A stretch of DNA of 64,000 bases from Rhodamnia argentea (taxonomy: Eukaryota; Streptophyta; Magnoliopsida; Myrtales; Myrtaceae): the NCBI RefSeq assembly GCF_020921035.1, contig NC_063152.1, positions 4,817,001 to 4,881,000 of the forward strand, read 5' to 3'. Position numbers and translations under genes: made by a program. The notes beneath the pieces were generated by a model that had not been told where the DNA came from, did no database searches, and saw nothing but the letters and a program-made list of their open reading frames with translations. Below, one piece after another: positions 23,339 to 36,331 of the stretch. The stretch's first letter is position 1; the number at the start of each line of letters is the position of its first letter.

Positions 23339-24630
23339 TTATTTTTTTTTTTTTTTTTGGTAAGGTAAGTATGTATTAATCTTTCAAAAGCTAGATACAA
23401 AAAAACCGAGCACAGAAGCTATGAACTCAACATGACACATAGGGTGCCATGGAGAGTTCAACGTTGACCGGTTGCAAAATACACCCAAGAGAGGGGCCAG
23501 AGCCAAAAGACTAGCAAGCTAGCAGGGGAAAGAAAAGGCCAAACAAGTGGCCAAACAAGAAGAGGAACCAACAAAGGGGAAGTACGAGCTAGAAGATGGA
23601 CGAGAAGTGGCATCTTCCAAGAGAACCAACAGCGAATGATCAACCAAAGTAGACGGAGAGTCCTGAGAGAGACAATGTATAGACCGCCGCATCGGCGGAA
23701 AAACGACGCCATAAGGAGCTTCAAAATTCCACGCGGGTAGTATGTTGAGGAGGCATCGGCATAGGTGCAGCAACGACAGAGGCGTCGTCTGTCGGAGGGA
23801 TCAAAAGCGGCTTAGCAGCAACCGTGGTGGGAAAATTGTGGGTGACGGCGGTGGGAGGATAGCACAAGTGCAACCGATCATCTTCAGTAGCCACGCAGGT
23901 AGTAGGTGGGGAAGGGAGTAGCCAAGTCGGCAAATGTGGTGTAGGACCTCACGGGGGAACCAGGGTGGACTCCCATTGTTTCGGCGATAGAAGAAGGATC
24001 CGAGAACTATGTCCAAAGAAGATGGAGCCACATAGAGCCGGGAGGTAGCTGAATCAAAGGAGAACTTCAGCAAAGCAGGTACCAACGAGAGAGAGCGGGA
24101 GCTTGGTAGGCCGGCTTGAAGTGTCCAAAGAAGGGGAGACCAAAGAGGGAAGGGACAAACAGAGGGCCCGGAAATAGCCAGCAGACACCCGGGGAAGAGA
24201 GGAGAAAAGCAAAGGGAAGAGCCAACAACATGGCACCACCGGGAAGGTAGGAATAGAGTGCGGGCGGAAGGAAAAGAAGAAGCCGAGGCCAAAAGAGACC
24301 ACGAAAGCAACGGGAAATAGAAAGGAACAAAAGAGGAGAAGTAGAGCGGCAGAAGAGGAGAAGACAAAGAGAAACCAACACCAACACCCGAAGGAACGGA
24401 AGTCCGAACAGAACGGCAAGTGGATGGGGATCCAGGTGAAAGGGCCAGTGCAAAAGTGGGGATGATCAACAAAAGACGAAGCTAAAGATAAACCGGGGAC
24501 CACTAGGGGATACACAACGGTGGGGGGTGGGTCCACACGATAAACTTCAGCGGAGGCTTCAAGAAGGGGTTCGGGGTGGTGACCAAGAAACAGGAGCAAC
24601 ATAAGTGTTGATATCACCAAGCTCCAAACA

Positions 24631-27600
24631 TCAAATCCAACGAGTCTTTGTGGAGACCGAAAGTGTACAGCTTGATCCGGAAGAGAAATCCAATGAAAAT
24701 ATGTCATCGCTAGGGAGGGTGGCAGAAGATATCGGCGGACAAACCCCAATTAGTTTGGATGCATCGTTTCGGGGGATATCGCTAATAGGGGCCAGAGATA
24801 CAACTTTATCCTTAACCAGTTTACTAAGGTGGGAGAGCATAGTTGGAGGAAAAAGTTGTTTATTGCGGAAGAGCATATCATTCCTTGTAGTCCAAATAAT
24901 ATGGCATAAAACACCAAGGGCAAACCTGGCAATCTTGTGTGCAAAAGAGGGCCCACCCAAATGCATCTTAGCCCATTTCACGAAACCACGCCAAGATCTA
25001 TTCTTCCAACTTAATAGGCGGTTAGAGGCCCAAGTGGAGGCTAGTTCACCTGTGATAGGACAGCCAAAGAATAGATTATCGACCGAGTGCGGGGTATTAT
25101 GGCAGTGCGCACGGGAAGCCTCATCAATCCTTCGGTATTGGAGTAGCATTGTTCGAGTCGGAAGGCGATTATGCGTAGCTAACCATATTATGAATGCATG
25201 TCGAGGAGCAAAAGCTTTGTCCCGGACGAAGGTATGCCATTGTACAATGCGGCTTCTTGTCCTAAAAGGTTCCAAGCGAAGAAACAGAAAACTTAGCGGA
25301 GGAATGATCGGCCCAAGAGAATGAATCTTCTCTATTTTCCGAAATGTAGGAGCCGGGTCAAGCCATGGCCGAATGGCGTGAGGGATTGTAGAAGGAGGGA
25401 AAGTCGATGAAAAGAACTCCCGAACGGTGTCGTGCGTGGGATGCCGGCCCGATAAATGTCCCCGGCCGTGAAGAACTTATGAAGAGGACCTTTACTATGT
25501 CGTGGGTCGAACCAAAATGATGTTGTATGTCCATTACCTAGCTTCCACTTGAAGAGTAGTGAGAACTCTTGTCAAGTTGTAAGTTTTTTTCGGGACCGGG
25601 GAACATATGGTCGGCGAAGTAGCAATCCAAAAGTTGGACTTCCTTAGAAAGTTGGAGTGGATCCATTTGCACAGTGATTCTTTGTCGGTGAAAAGGCCAA
25701 ATGTGCTTTAATGTCAAGGCTTTGTTGCAATCTAGGAGCCTACGAATTCCCAAACCGCCTTCCTTTTTGGGTAGACATATATTGGCCGAGACTTTAGCCC
25801 TCCAACTCCAAGGTCGGGCCCTTCCACAAGAACCGACGAGTATAACCTCAATCCTACTCAAAACCGACTTGGGAAGAGTGAACACACTAGCCTAATAAGT
25901 GTGAATAGAGTGCAGCTGATTTCAAGAGTTGAAGGCGTCCGGCATAAGATAAGTACCGTTGGGCCCAAGAACGTGCTTTAGCGGTGATGGCATTGATTAG
26001 GACATTGCGTGTTTAGAAAGCCTAGTGGAAATGAGGGGACTCCCAAGTAGCGAAATGGTAGATTTCCTTGATGAAAGTTTAATGAAGGTTGAATTTGGGC
26101 TAGTACATTCGGCGAGCCTCCCGAAAGATAGAACTCACTTTTGTTGGGATTCGGGTTTAAGCCGGACCATGTAGAGAACAAGTGTAACCCATCCTTCAAC
26201 ATCTCAATTGAGGGTACATGACCTTCGGCAAATAATAAGACATCATCCGCGAAAAATAGGTGAGAGAGCCTGAGATGCTTGCAACACCAATATGGTTTGA
26301 AGCCGGGGAGAGAGGACTTAGCATTTAAAATCCCCGAGAGCACTTCCATAACCAAGGTGAATAGGTAAGGTGAGAGAGGATCGCCTTGTCTAATTCCTCT
26401 TTTACTCGAGAAATACCCATGAAGCTCCCCATTAATGGCTATTGAGAACTTGGGTGTAGAACACACACCATGATCAAACCAATAAAAAGTCGGGAAACCC
26501 AAGGCTCGAAGCGTGTCCAAAAATGCCCAGCGACGGTGTCATAAGCCTTGCAAAGTCCACCTTAATAGCACATCGGGGCTATATTGGGGATGATGGAAGT
26601 CGCAATAATTCTGCGCTAATAGGATATTGTGGTGATTCTTCTACCTTTGCGAAGGCCATCTGCGAAGGGGATATGATGGAAGGCAACAATGTAGACCTCT
26701 ATTAGCAAGAATTTTTGTGATACATTTGTAGAGTGTATTACAACAAGCAATGGGTCGAAGTCATTCACGGCCTCCGTTCGGAATTTGAACAAGAGATAAA
26801 ATGGTTGCATTGATTTCCTTTAGTAAACGGCCCATCCTAAAGAAATCCATAACAACAGAAATGATTGATGGGCCAACGACATCCCAAGTGGAGATAAAAA
26901 ATTCCACGTTAAAGCCATCGGGGCCGGGTGCTTTGTTCTTGGCTAGGGAAAAAAAGGTGGCTCGAATCTCATCCTCGGTAACTGTTGTGGACAAGAATTC
27001 CACTTGATTAACGGTAAGGACATGAGAGAGGACAGACCGAATGTGGGGAATATCCGGTTGAGTAGTGTCCCCATTTGTATTAAGGAGAGCTTCATAGTGA
27101 CCGACTAAATGTGCTTGCACTTGGCTCGGTTCAGTCAACGTTGACCCATCATAGGCGACCACGAAGAGAATGCGATTGTGTAATCTTCTCTTATTGACGA
27201 AATGGTGGAAGTAGCAAGTGTTTGAATCCCCCTCTTTGAGCCATTTGATTCTTGACTTTTGCTTAAAGAAGAACTCCTCTTGTATCCTAAGAGAGGTGAA
27301 AGCCTGGAGGTGTTGATGTTCACGGTCCGCCAACGTTTGGTTAGTTGGATCACGTTCCAAAGCCTCTTGGACAAAAGAAAGGTCCATTCTTGCTTGCTCG
27401 GTACGAGTTGAGATATTGGCAAAGGAACTCCTATTAAGTTGCTTGAGACGATGTTTGAGAAGTTTTAGCTTTGTACACACCACAAACATAGGGGTGTCTT
27501 CCACTGAAGTGGACCAAGTCTGCGAGACAATGTCCTTGAAGGAACGGTGAGTCATCCAGAAGTTAAAGAATTTGAAAGGCTTCTTTGAGTTGGGTGGGCG

Positions 27601-28400
27601 CAAGATTTTGATAACCATAGGTGTATGGTCTGAGATCCCAAGAGCTAAGAAGGTAGCCTCGGAATAGGAGAAGATCCGGCTCCGGTGGTCGTTGATGAGT
27701 ACACAATCAATTTTTCGCTATTTATGTAACGAACCAGAGGAAGTTGACCACGTGAATCTGTGGCCCACATATCTGAGGTCATCTAGCCCTACAAGAGAAA
27801 GGCACTCTCTAAATTCATCAAAAGCTGGAATCCATCTGTTCGAGCCACCCATTCTATCCGTGGGGTCCTTAATCGCATTAAAATCTCCAGCAACTATCCA
27901 TGGTTCCATACAATCACTAAGATGAACTAGATCGGTCCATAAGGATCGCCGAGAAATGAAGGTATGGCCTCCGTAGGCCACGGAGAGAAGACAAGAACAG
28001 TTGAAGGTATTCAAGACTAGGCGTGTGTGGATTACTTGGTCCGAGGAGTAAAGCACCATTAGATCAATTCGTCTTGAGTCCCATCCAATCCATATCCTGC
28101 CTAGCGGGGAGTGATCGTAGTTTGCCACCCAACTCCAACCCGGTATTAATCCCGAAGAGATTACGGCAAAAGTGGAGAGTTTAACCTTAGTCTCCAATAT
28201 TCCAACGCAAGAAAGATGATGATTCCGAGCCAAAGAACAGATTTCAGCTTGACGAAGGGGGGCGGCAAGGCCCTTAGTATTCCAAACACCAAAAAACATA
28301 TATACAAATGGAAGGAGAGGGTCACTACTTCTTCTTGTTCGGCTTCTTCTTGGGCTTTCGAGTATTGGCCTTTGAAGAAGTGGGGATAGTGTCTTCATCT
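24631..28400 (-). pseudogene. LINE ORF2 (endonuclease - reverse transcriptase - zf-RVT), broken
   Basis: 28300-27600: apurinic-type endonuclease (VWNTKGL, CVGILETKV, WIVAGDFNAI, GHRFTWS). An in-frame TAG at about 27718 splits it before RKIDCVLIN ... LGISDHTPM. 27618-26761: IKWLKEGDSNTCYFH and NKAPGPDGFN, entering the RT. A stop and frameshifts around 26530-26770 break the palm region. 26520-25978: SKRGIRQGDPLSPYLF and the catalytic FADDVLLFAEG. 25885-25540: PKKEGGLGIRRL. 25275-24631: zf-RVT (HAFIIWLATHNRLPTRTML ... WTTRNDMLF). All hallmarks of plant L1 ORF2 are present, but at least one stop and two frame changes inactivate it. Confidence 0.9.
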
Positions 28401-28689
28401 TTAGTAGATGGCTGAGTACCGTCCTCTAGTGCTTCAACCATAGGCAGAGGTTCATGGTTCTTTGGGAGGGCGAAGAGCGTCGCACGTGATCTAGTGTGCG
28501 GTGGCGACAAAAGTGGGAAGTTCTCTTCAACATCACTTGCGGTAGTATTTCCAGAAATTTCCTCCTTATCCGAGGAAGATGAATACGCAGAGGTAGAGTG
28601 AGAAGAGGGATCATGAAGAGACCTGAATTGGTCGGTGGGAGGGTTGGTAGGAGGTGGGTTGGGCTGAGGAGGACACAAGGGGTTTAAAC

Positions 28690-30475
28690 GAGTGGGCTCC
28701 AGAGTATTTTTTGCGGATGTTGCAACAAAGGCGTGACCGGTGGGTTGTTTGGTTGTTCGAGGCAAAGGCGGCTTGTAGAAGCGGGGGTGGCCGGGTGATC
28801 GACCTGGGTGAGCAAAGCTAGAGCAGCGGACATAAAGGGGGGCTGTGCAAAAGAACTTCCGGGATGAGCTACCCGAATATCCCTAGAAGAGTGAGTATCA
28901 TCTGCAAGTTGATAGGTGACTGAAGAAAAATTCTGTTTGAACTTCACGGGAGGGGTGTCTAAGGGCAATACAACTGTAAGGGGAAGGTTGTGCATGCTTG
29001 TGGGTGAAGCAGACTTAGTCGGGGTAGGGGAGGGAGTTAGGTTCTGATTTGAGACCACGGGAACATGGGGTCTGTTGACAAGAGGGAGCAGAACCTGTTC
29101 TGTTGCAGTAGCCGTCCGGGGTTCCTCCACTAAAATACCCTCCGAAGATTGGACATCATTGCAAGACTGAATAGGCTGTATTGGCTGGTTAGTTTCTGTC
29201 TAAGAGGGCTGCAGAGGGTGTTGAAGCATCAGAAGAGCGACGTGAGGCCCGTCCTTTGACCTGGTGCCATTCACTAACCGGCTATGGGTTAGCATGAGTT
29301 GTCACAAGGGTTGTAGAGGTTGTTTGCAGAGATTTGGCACGGTGGAAACCGGGGGATCCCACCTTATGACCAAAGATACGACAAGTATCGCAAGAGATTG
29401 GCTTCCATTCATATTCCACACCAATGCTCAGCAGGTCACCTTTCCATCACACTTTGATAACCTCGGGAAGAGGATGGGTAGCTTGAATCTCTACACAAAC
29501 CCGGGCATAAGAGATTCTCTTCATGTTGTCTGTTTGCTCATTCACATAAAGTGCCTTTCCAATAGCACTTACGATATAACCCAACCCCGAGGGAGACCAT
29601 AAAGAGAACGGGACAGAACGCAGCTTGACCCAAATAGGGAGCGTTTCTTGGACACCTTTATGAAGCTTGATATCCGAGTGCCACTGTTGGAGCACCATCG
29701 TGCTGTTAAAGATAGAGATAGGGCCTTTTTCTAACACCTTCCTTCTGAAAGCTTCCTCCGGAATGTGGAAGAAATAGAAGCCATTATCATGTAGCCGGAC
29801 ATCAACAAGGTGCGGACCCCAAGCCTTTTTGATCGCCTCCTCGGTGGCCTTAAAATAGATCTTCTTCCCAAGGTAGTAACCCACAATGCAATTGTTCCAC
29901 ATTGGGTGCTGCTCCGCCTCAATCTCGGGAGGAATGTCAATAATGAACTCTCCATCAACCGGAGTCGGAGGTATATGCTTGAGCTTGTAGCCCGTGTTGA
30001 CCACTTTAGCCACATTAGCCCATGTTCTTTGTTTAGCTATGGGTGCGACCTTGGAAGGACTCTTACTCGGATTGGTGTTCAGGCGAGGAAGCCGGGTAGT
30101 TGCAGGTTGTGAGTCTACCGAGGGCCGAGAAGGCCCTGCACCCGTGGGAGGTCCGGAGAAGCTGTAAAGGTTTCGCCGTCTACTACGAGACCTACCTCTA
30201 CTCCGGCTTTCCCTGGGGTCACGCGGCCGTGAGACCCCACCACCAGCTCTTCCCCCATCGGTGATATCATCACTAAGAGCAAACTGAACAGCATTTTTTC
30301 CTTTATTAACAGCAATTTCGTTGGTTTGGGGGTTATGCTGAGGGAGGTGTTGTTGTTGAAGCTCGGGAAAAGTGGAGGGTACTTGTTCTTCCACGGATAG
30401 TAAAAGGGTGTCATTTTGTGAGGAGTTAGAGTTGCTACGGGGAGGATGCGACTCAGAAACCACTGCGGCCATCAT
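28690..30475 (-). pseudogene. LINE ORF1 (DUF4283/zinc-knuckle RNA-binding protein), broken
   Basis: The frame from ATG 30475 (MMAAVVSESHPPRSN) has an Arg/Ser-rich stretch (SRGRSRSRRR). The DUF4283-type domain follows: IVGYYLGKKIYFKATEEAIKKAWG ... FYFFHIPEEAFRRKVLEKG ... LPIWVKLRSVPFSLWSP. It stops at 29447 (PEVIKV*), where other members usually have Arg: a CGA-to-TGA type change. Past the stop the same frame gives EWKPISCDTCRIFGHKVG, the zinc knuckle, with its last cysteine absent. Further stops follow, and a frame change leads into a Pro/Thr-rich tail (29130-28684). This protein would coat the element's RNA. Confidence 0.8.
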
Positions 30476-31319
30476 CCACAATCCGCAGAGTGTGGACAGG
30501 AAGCATAAACGAATTGCACCAGCAATGCATATACAACACCAAAATGGGAACGACCCTCCGGTAGATAATGACCACAAAACAACTACCGGAGCAAGAAATT
30601 CACACAGCAGGACAGGAACGAACACTAACAACAGTGCATACAAGCAAATCATGCGTAGAGATCATGTGCTTACCAGTGTGGAGCCAATTGAGGTGGGTGA
30701 TGTGCGAACGCTAATAACAGAATAAGGACGACCAGGGCGATCGAACGCCTTTAGCAAAGGCCGAACACCCGACCCTCGGCTCGCTCCTACGGTGAAGATG
30801 GTCGCAGGAAGGCCTTCCGGGTAGAGCAGGCCAGAAGCAGTCGCTCGTAGGGAGTGGATAGCCTTCAAATTCAATCTTGATTTGAAGCAATCAACAGTCG
30901 GGATTGTCACCAGGCCGGGCGACAACAAAAAGCAAAGCAAAACCGGATGGTACAACTCTCGGGATGAAAAGGGGAGGAACTAGGTCATGACAACGGGCGG
31001 TGTTTGGATGAAATGGAGAGGGAGAGGAGGCGAGCAAAACCCCTCAAACTTCCGCTTCAATCGCTGCCCGAAGTGGCCGGAGTTGCAAGAAATCCGTCGA
31101 GTACACGGTGTCTTCAAGATTGCTGGTCGTTGGAGCTTCGTGGAGAGAATGTGGAGAAGACAGGTCACACAAGAGGACGCCACCCAGAGGGATTGAAGAG
31201 GGAGAAGAGGCGACCCGAACCCCTCCAACCGCTGCTCCAAAAGTCGCCGGGAATGGCCGGAAACGCTAGGTTTCCGGTGGGTGGTGACGGGCTCTTCGGC
31301 TGTTAGCGTGCCCCGCGGG

Positions 31320-32640
31320 AATAAAAATCTCTTATTTTACCACAAAAAGAAATAATCATCATTACATTTAGATATTATGTTTAGGGCATGCATATTTTAG
31401 TTAATATCATGCAAAACACCTAGGACTTTATCTTAATGATGTCATGCTTTGGTTTAGGCATTAAGGTTCTTCCCTTATCTCGAGCAATTAATTTACCGGT
31501 TTGATTTATTGTCCATTATATTATTTGACTGCACACCCGAATGATCACTCATCACATCTTAGTGTAATATGGCCGAAATTGTCCAAAACTACATGGTAAT
31601 ATACTTGAAAATAAAGAGCAAATGTATTGAAATGATGTTAGATTAATCTAGCATTACCACGTTCCCGTATCCAAGAATCTCTAGTTTGCAAAAGTAAAGT
31701 GTTCTTCTATACTTTGCTTGGTTTACTAATGGACCAATTATGAAGTAGTGGTGACTCCTAATTGAACTAATTTACATGTTTACTTGATTATATAAAATAT
31801 TCAAAAGATGTGATTGGTATGGGTTTTGGAGTGTCTGTACTAAGTCTTTGTCTTAATAGTCATTAGTTTTTTTGTGTGGCTCGCCTCGAGGAACGCTGCG
31901 ACAACATTGCATCTCCGCTCGGACTTGAGTTGAAACTCTTAATGGGCTTATGCCAGAACTTTCCCATTTCAAATACATTTTTGTGTGGCAGCGTGGAGAC
32001 AAGGTAAACCCCTAACATCAAGTACTAAAATTTTCAGAAATAGGAGTTATAAAGGGAGTAATCTTGATTAACCTTTGTTTACTGCAGTGGTGATGGGAAT
32101 GAATGTTTTAATTTGTTATGGAAGTGCTGCTGACATATGCTTTGACACCGCACTTTTAGCAAACACTCCATGCCTTCGGATATGGACATCAATTACGAAG
32201 ATATCTAGGATGGTGTTATGCTGCCATTAGCCCATTCTTCGTGATGTTTATTTTCATAGTTTAATTAATTTCTAGCACTCTGGCTTTTTATCTTTAAAGG
32301 TGGACCCAAGCCCATTGTTGCAAATATTCTGAAAATGCAACGGATCCACTCGTTGAGTATAATCCCATTTCAAAATTGGTTTGGGCCTGGACTTGTCATT
32401 TGGCCCATTTTGCTAATAATAAGTAAGATCTATTTTTCACCATGAAAGTCAAAATTGCTTTGGGCATGTCCATGATTTGCTTCTTCCGTGAAAAAATCCA
32501 TTAGGCCTTTTCATGCAAAGCTCTTGAAATTGCATCGTTGTTTCCGCAAATTACCAATGAGAAAATATGGGCTTAAACTATAAAAGCCCTATAGCTTCCT
32601 ATGCCTTCTTGTTAATGAAAATTATAAACCACACCCCAAC
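31320..32640. other. Intergenic, no supported gene
   Basis: AT-rich sequence upstream of the LINE 5' end. No open frame of note and no recognised repeat boundary. Confidence 0.3.
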
Positions 32641-32649
32641 ATTATTGAA

Positions 32650-33370
32650 CATATAACATAATAGTACTTCCGCATTAAGGCATGAGAAAGGGTTTGGCAT
32701 CTATCTCAAAATTTGACATTGATATGAAGTCCGAACTAGGAAGCTCATGCAGAAGTTCCATCAAATTCACTCGGACTTCCTTTTGACGACATGTTTGCCA
32801 TGGAGGATGGAGGAACAATTTCCCCAAAACTCTAGCTGTCCTCGGTGAAATTCCTTATAGGTAACAAGCAGCTTTAAAAGAAGAAATTGTTGTGAGATAA
32901 TGCGGAAGCTAATGGATATTACAATTGAAGTCTAGCACAAGAAGAAAAATTTTCCAGAGAAATCAACGGGAGAGATACAAAACATCACGGGTTTACATGG
33001 TTTCTTCAGAGTGTTGGTACTACTCGGTGAGATAGCCGCTAAGAAATCTACTCTTAATCTGGAGAATATAGAGTTTACAATAGTTCAATCACTCAAGTAC
33101 TTTTCAGCCTTGTATTACACTCACACAAAACCCACAAGTATTCTCTCACAACTTCTCATAAAAACTCACTAAAAAAAAAATTACATAGAGAATTCTTTTT
33201 AGTAGACTCAAACCGGCAAACAAACTCCAACTATGATTTATCATTGCTTCATATATTCGGCCAAACAAAGCTCCTATCATGAATTTCTTTATTAAATGTA
33301 GTCGGACTTCGGATTGGGTTTTGTTCACGGGTTCAAGCTCAAGACATAATTTAATAGCTATCGACCTTGG
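32650..33370. repeat. Duplicated BSP 3'-flank block, copy 2
   Basis: Co-linear with 37590-38285. Shared blocks include 'taacata-(ta/cg)-tactt(c)cgca', 'agaaattgttg(t/a)g-g-taatg', 'aagaaatctact', 'actcaag' and 'gttcac-aattcaa(a/g)ctc'. The order is preserved over about 700 bp. The paralogous block lies 3' of the BSP gene, so this is the flank of a lost BSP copy. Confidence 0.6.
32745..32875 (-). pseudogene. Degenerate FBD exon 3 relic
   Basis: The minus strand reads RTARVLGKLFLHPPW and, after divergence, NLMELLHELPSSDF. This resembles the FBD C-terminal block RTAEVLEKLFIHC ... KLMERLMELPRASD. It is short and weakly conserved. Confidence 0.4.
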
Positions 33371-33905
33371 CTGAACAATTATAGCTAAGTCATAGTGCTT
33401 ATCATTTGTGTAGGCTCGCCCAACATCATGGCGGACGCTCAACCATCCCAAACTTCTATCAAGCCCAAGTTGAGCTCAAACTTTTAAAGAGAAATGAGTT
33501 CTATCTACATATCCTAGTATTTCAAGGGATTGCTACCACTATCAAGGGTGCATAAGCATTGAGCGTCGAGATGTCTACATGCTGGAAGTACTTTGAGATA
33601 AGGTGAACATATGGAAAGACTTTGGTTAAGGGTGAACAAGTCGAGAAGAATTGGGATATTTATAATGACGTAGAGGTACCAAGATCTAGTAAACAGTTGG
33701 ATAGATCTAGTAAACGGTTGGATGGACCTAGTGATGGTGAACAAACCTAGAACAAGGATGTTCAGTAAAGCTTGGAAAGCCATCAAAATGAATAGCTTGG
33801 TAGAGCCATAATCGCTGATATACTTAGAAGGATCGAAAGACAAGTTAGCCGGAGCAGCGAACCGTTTTTAGGAGCAACGGATTATTGGTAGGAGCAGTTG
33901 CCTAT

Positions 33906-35086
33906 AGAGGTGGCAAAATGGGTTTAGAACCCATATTCAACCCATATTTGATAGTGGTGGGTCAAAAATGGATTAGCTTAAGTGCTTAAATGGGTCATAA
34001 GTGGGTTATTTAGAAATATAATGGGTTCTAAATGGGTCAGGTAAAACAACTATCTTAAGAGAGTTATAAATAAATTTTATGAACATTTCAAAAAAAAAAT
34101 TCGAACTTTTAATATTTTATTATAATATTAATTTTTTTCTTTTTTTTCTCCTCCCTTGGCCGCCAGCGGCCGACGACGGCCACCGGCGAGCTCCACTGTC
34201 CGAGATCTAGTGAGCCTCAAGGCTCAGCTGAGAGCCGGCGATGGGCATCGGCGAGCCTAGGGTGAGCTTGGTTGGCCGAGATCTAGCAAGCCGCGAGGTT
34301 CGGCCAAGTGCCGGGGAGCTCGAGGGTCGGCCGATCTAGGCGAGTCAAAGCTCGGCCTAAGTGTACGAGCCTAGGCAAGCTCGAGTAGCCAACCAGGATC
34401 CAATTTGAGCGAGCTCGTAGTAGCCTAGGCGAGCTCGAAGCTTGTCGGGATCCGGCCTCGAGTTACCGGTTGGAATCGAGTGAGCCTCGAGCTCGCCGAC
34501 ATCGGACGAGCTCGAGGTTCGCGGGATCCGGCCTTGAGTCCCCAGCCTGAATCGAGTGAGCCTCGCCGAAAAGCGATCGGTTACCAAGCTTCCCGCCGTC
34601 ACCAAAGCCCCGAATACTAGTGGACGGAGGAGGGAGGTTGCAGACGGAGTTGCATACAGAGTTGCAGACGTAGGTTGCAGACGAAGATTGCAGACGATTG
34701 AGGGAGGAGAAAGGAGGAAGGAGAAAAAAAGAAAAAGAAGAAAAAGAAAAGATAAAATAAAATAAAAATTAAAAACATTTTTTGTCTAGAAATTAAAAAC
34801 ATTTTATAAAATTACAAAATTTAAAATATATATAAGAGAAAAAACTTTCATAAAATTTGTATTGTATGATTTAGTTAAATATCATTTTTTTATTTGGTAT
34901 GATTTGGTTTAATATAGAATTGTTTAAGAAATACGAGTAGGGTATGGGTCGGGTTAGGTATTCGTCATTGAACTTGCATTGAATAAATATGGGTCAAAAC
35001 TGGTTAAATGGGTTAATATGGGTCGGATCATATTCGACCTTTCGACCCAACCAAAATCCAATCCGACCCACCCATTTGACACCTCT
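33906..35086. mobile_element. 1.18-kb TIR element with 10-bp imperfect target duplication
   Basis: The ends are inverted: left AGAGGTGGCAAAATGGGT and right (read inward) AGAGGTGTCAAATGGGTGGG, followed by several 'aacccat/gaccc' modules. Flanking AGTTGCCTAT (33896-33905) and AGTTGCAGAT (35087-35096) agree at 8 of 10 positions, as expected for an aged Mutator-like target duplication. The GC-rich core (about 34150-34620) is built of 'gagctcgag/cgagcct' repeats with no recognisable protein. Confidence 0.65.
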
Positions 35087-35099
35087 AGTTGCAGATAGC

Positions 35100-36240
35100 A
35101 TATGAAGTGGAAGACTGTGATGATACCAATGACCTGTGTTAGTTCAATGAAGACCGATGAAGATATCGACAAGAGGAGAAAGAGTCTTCTAAAATTTTCA
35201 CTTGTTCGGCAATCCTTTGAAATATCAATAATTAGGTTGAAATACATGTTTGGGTCGATAATTTGACTTTCATTGTATATAGAATTTTTGAAAATGTTTT
35301 CGCGAGCACGCTACAATAGAACTGAGTTTGTTCAAAGTACAAAAAGTTTACAAGCATCATGTACATTTCCTTCTTAATGGTTTGATTTTCATTAGAGAAA
35401 AAAGCAATATTGTCCACTATTTGAGAAATTTCTATGAATATTTATCTTACAAAATTGTTCCAAGTCATAATTAATGTAGCCCATTCCGATTGAATGGCAA
35501 TTTGTATCCACGAGGCACCATTATCCACAGAGGATAACAGTGTCGTTTCCCTAGCAACATCCATCTGGATAAGCACAATTTCTATATTCGCTTGACCTCG
35601 CTCTCTGTTGTATCTTGAGTAACCTTGAAAGTGTCATGAAGTTTGTTACAACTAGCATGGAAGCGTGAGCAATCGAAATGATTCGAGTAAAAACTATGTT
35701 ACGAAAATAGAAACATGAGTACAATAGATTTTTGTCGTTCATTGGTGTACTCCACGAGAAGAGATCGACGAGATGGTTTTCTTATAATATGCAAAAATAA
35801 GATTATAATTGCTCAACCATATTCTTTTATAAGTGTTTCCCATTCCTAGATCAAATCGACACCCGTAAGAATCAATCATATGAAAGGAGCTTTTTCTCAC
35901 ACTTTTGACTCTCTTGGATTACTATACTTAATGCTCTCCGCGTCTCTCGCAACTTTTTACTCCCTATGTACTAGAGATCAAACCCAACGACAGAATGTTA
36001 AGAAGATTAGGCAAATTTTTACTGATTTAACATAATTCGGTAATTATTCATAGTTGACTTTTGTATATCCTGCAAATTAATTGAAGCTACCACCTAGCTC
36101 CTATCGTTGTTCCATCCCAGATGTCCAAACTATTCTACGGAACCAACGAGGACAGCCAGACAGCGCAGCAAGTTCTTAGGAAGTTTCGAGGGCGGCCTCA
36201 GTCAACACTAAAGTTCAACTGACTTCCGGACTTTTCATCG
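35100..36240. other. Intergenic upstream of the BSP gene
   Basis: No supported coding region. It presumably includes the BSP promoter. No TATA box was assigned with confidence. Confidence 0.3.
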
Positions 36241-36331
36241 CCAAGACACCTTACAAATGGACAGCAGTAGGCTGGTTAAGGGCAATGTGGAAGACCACAA
36301 AGTACCAGCTCTTTTGTATCTCCTTTTCAAC

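Larger units (their letters stand above)
23339..31315 (-). mobile_element. Nearly full-length L1-type LINE retrotransposon, defective
   Basis: About 8 kb on the minus strand in canonical order: a GC-rich 5' UTR (about 31315-30480), ORF1 (RNA-binding, 30475 to about 28690), ORF2 (endonuclease, reverse transcriptase, zf-RVT; about 28400-24630), a roughly 1.2-kb low-stop 3' UTR, and a terminal poly(A) seen as (T)n at 23341-23358. Both ORFs carry stops and frameshifts, so it cannot move by itself. No target-site duplication was recognised at the two ends, and the exact 5' end is approximate. The domain order is that of the plant L1 clade. Confidence 0.9.

Noticed and set aside
23801..24749. Three overlapping minus-strand frames of 128-231 codons rich in Leu/Ser/Phe
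   Set aside because: They lie in the pyrimidine-rich 3' UTR of the LINE, where stops are rare by composition; no family signature.
24605..25324. Long plus-strand open frame (239 codons)
   Set aside because: It is the exact antisense of the LINE zf-RVT region; it has no domain and codon order is dictated by the minus-strand gene.
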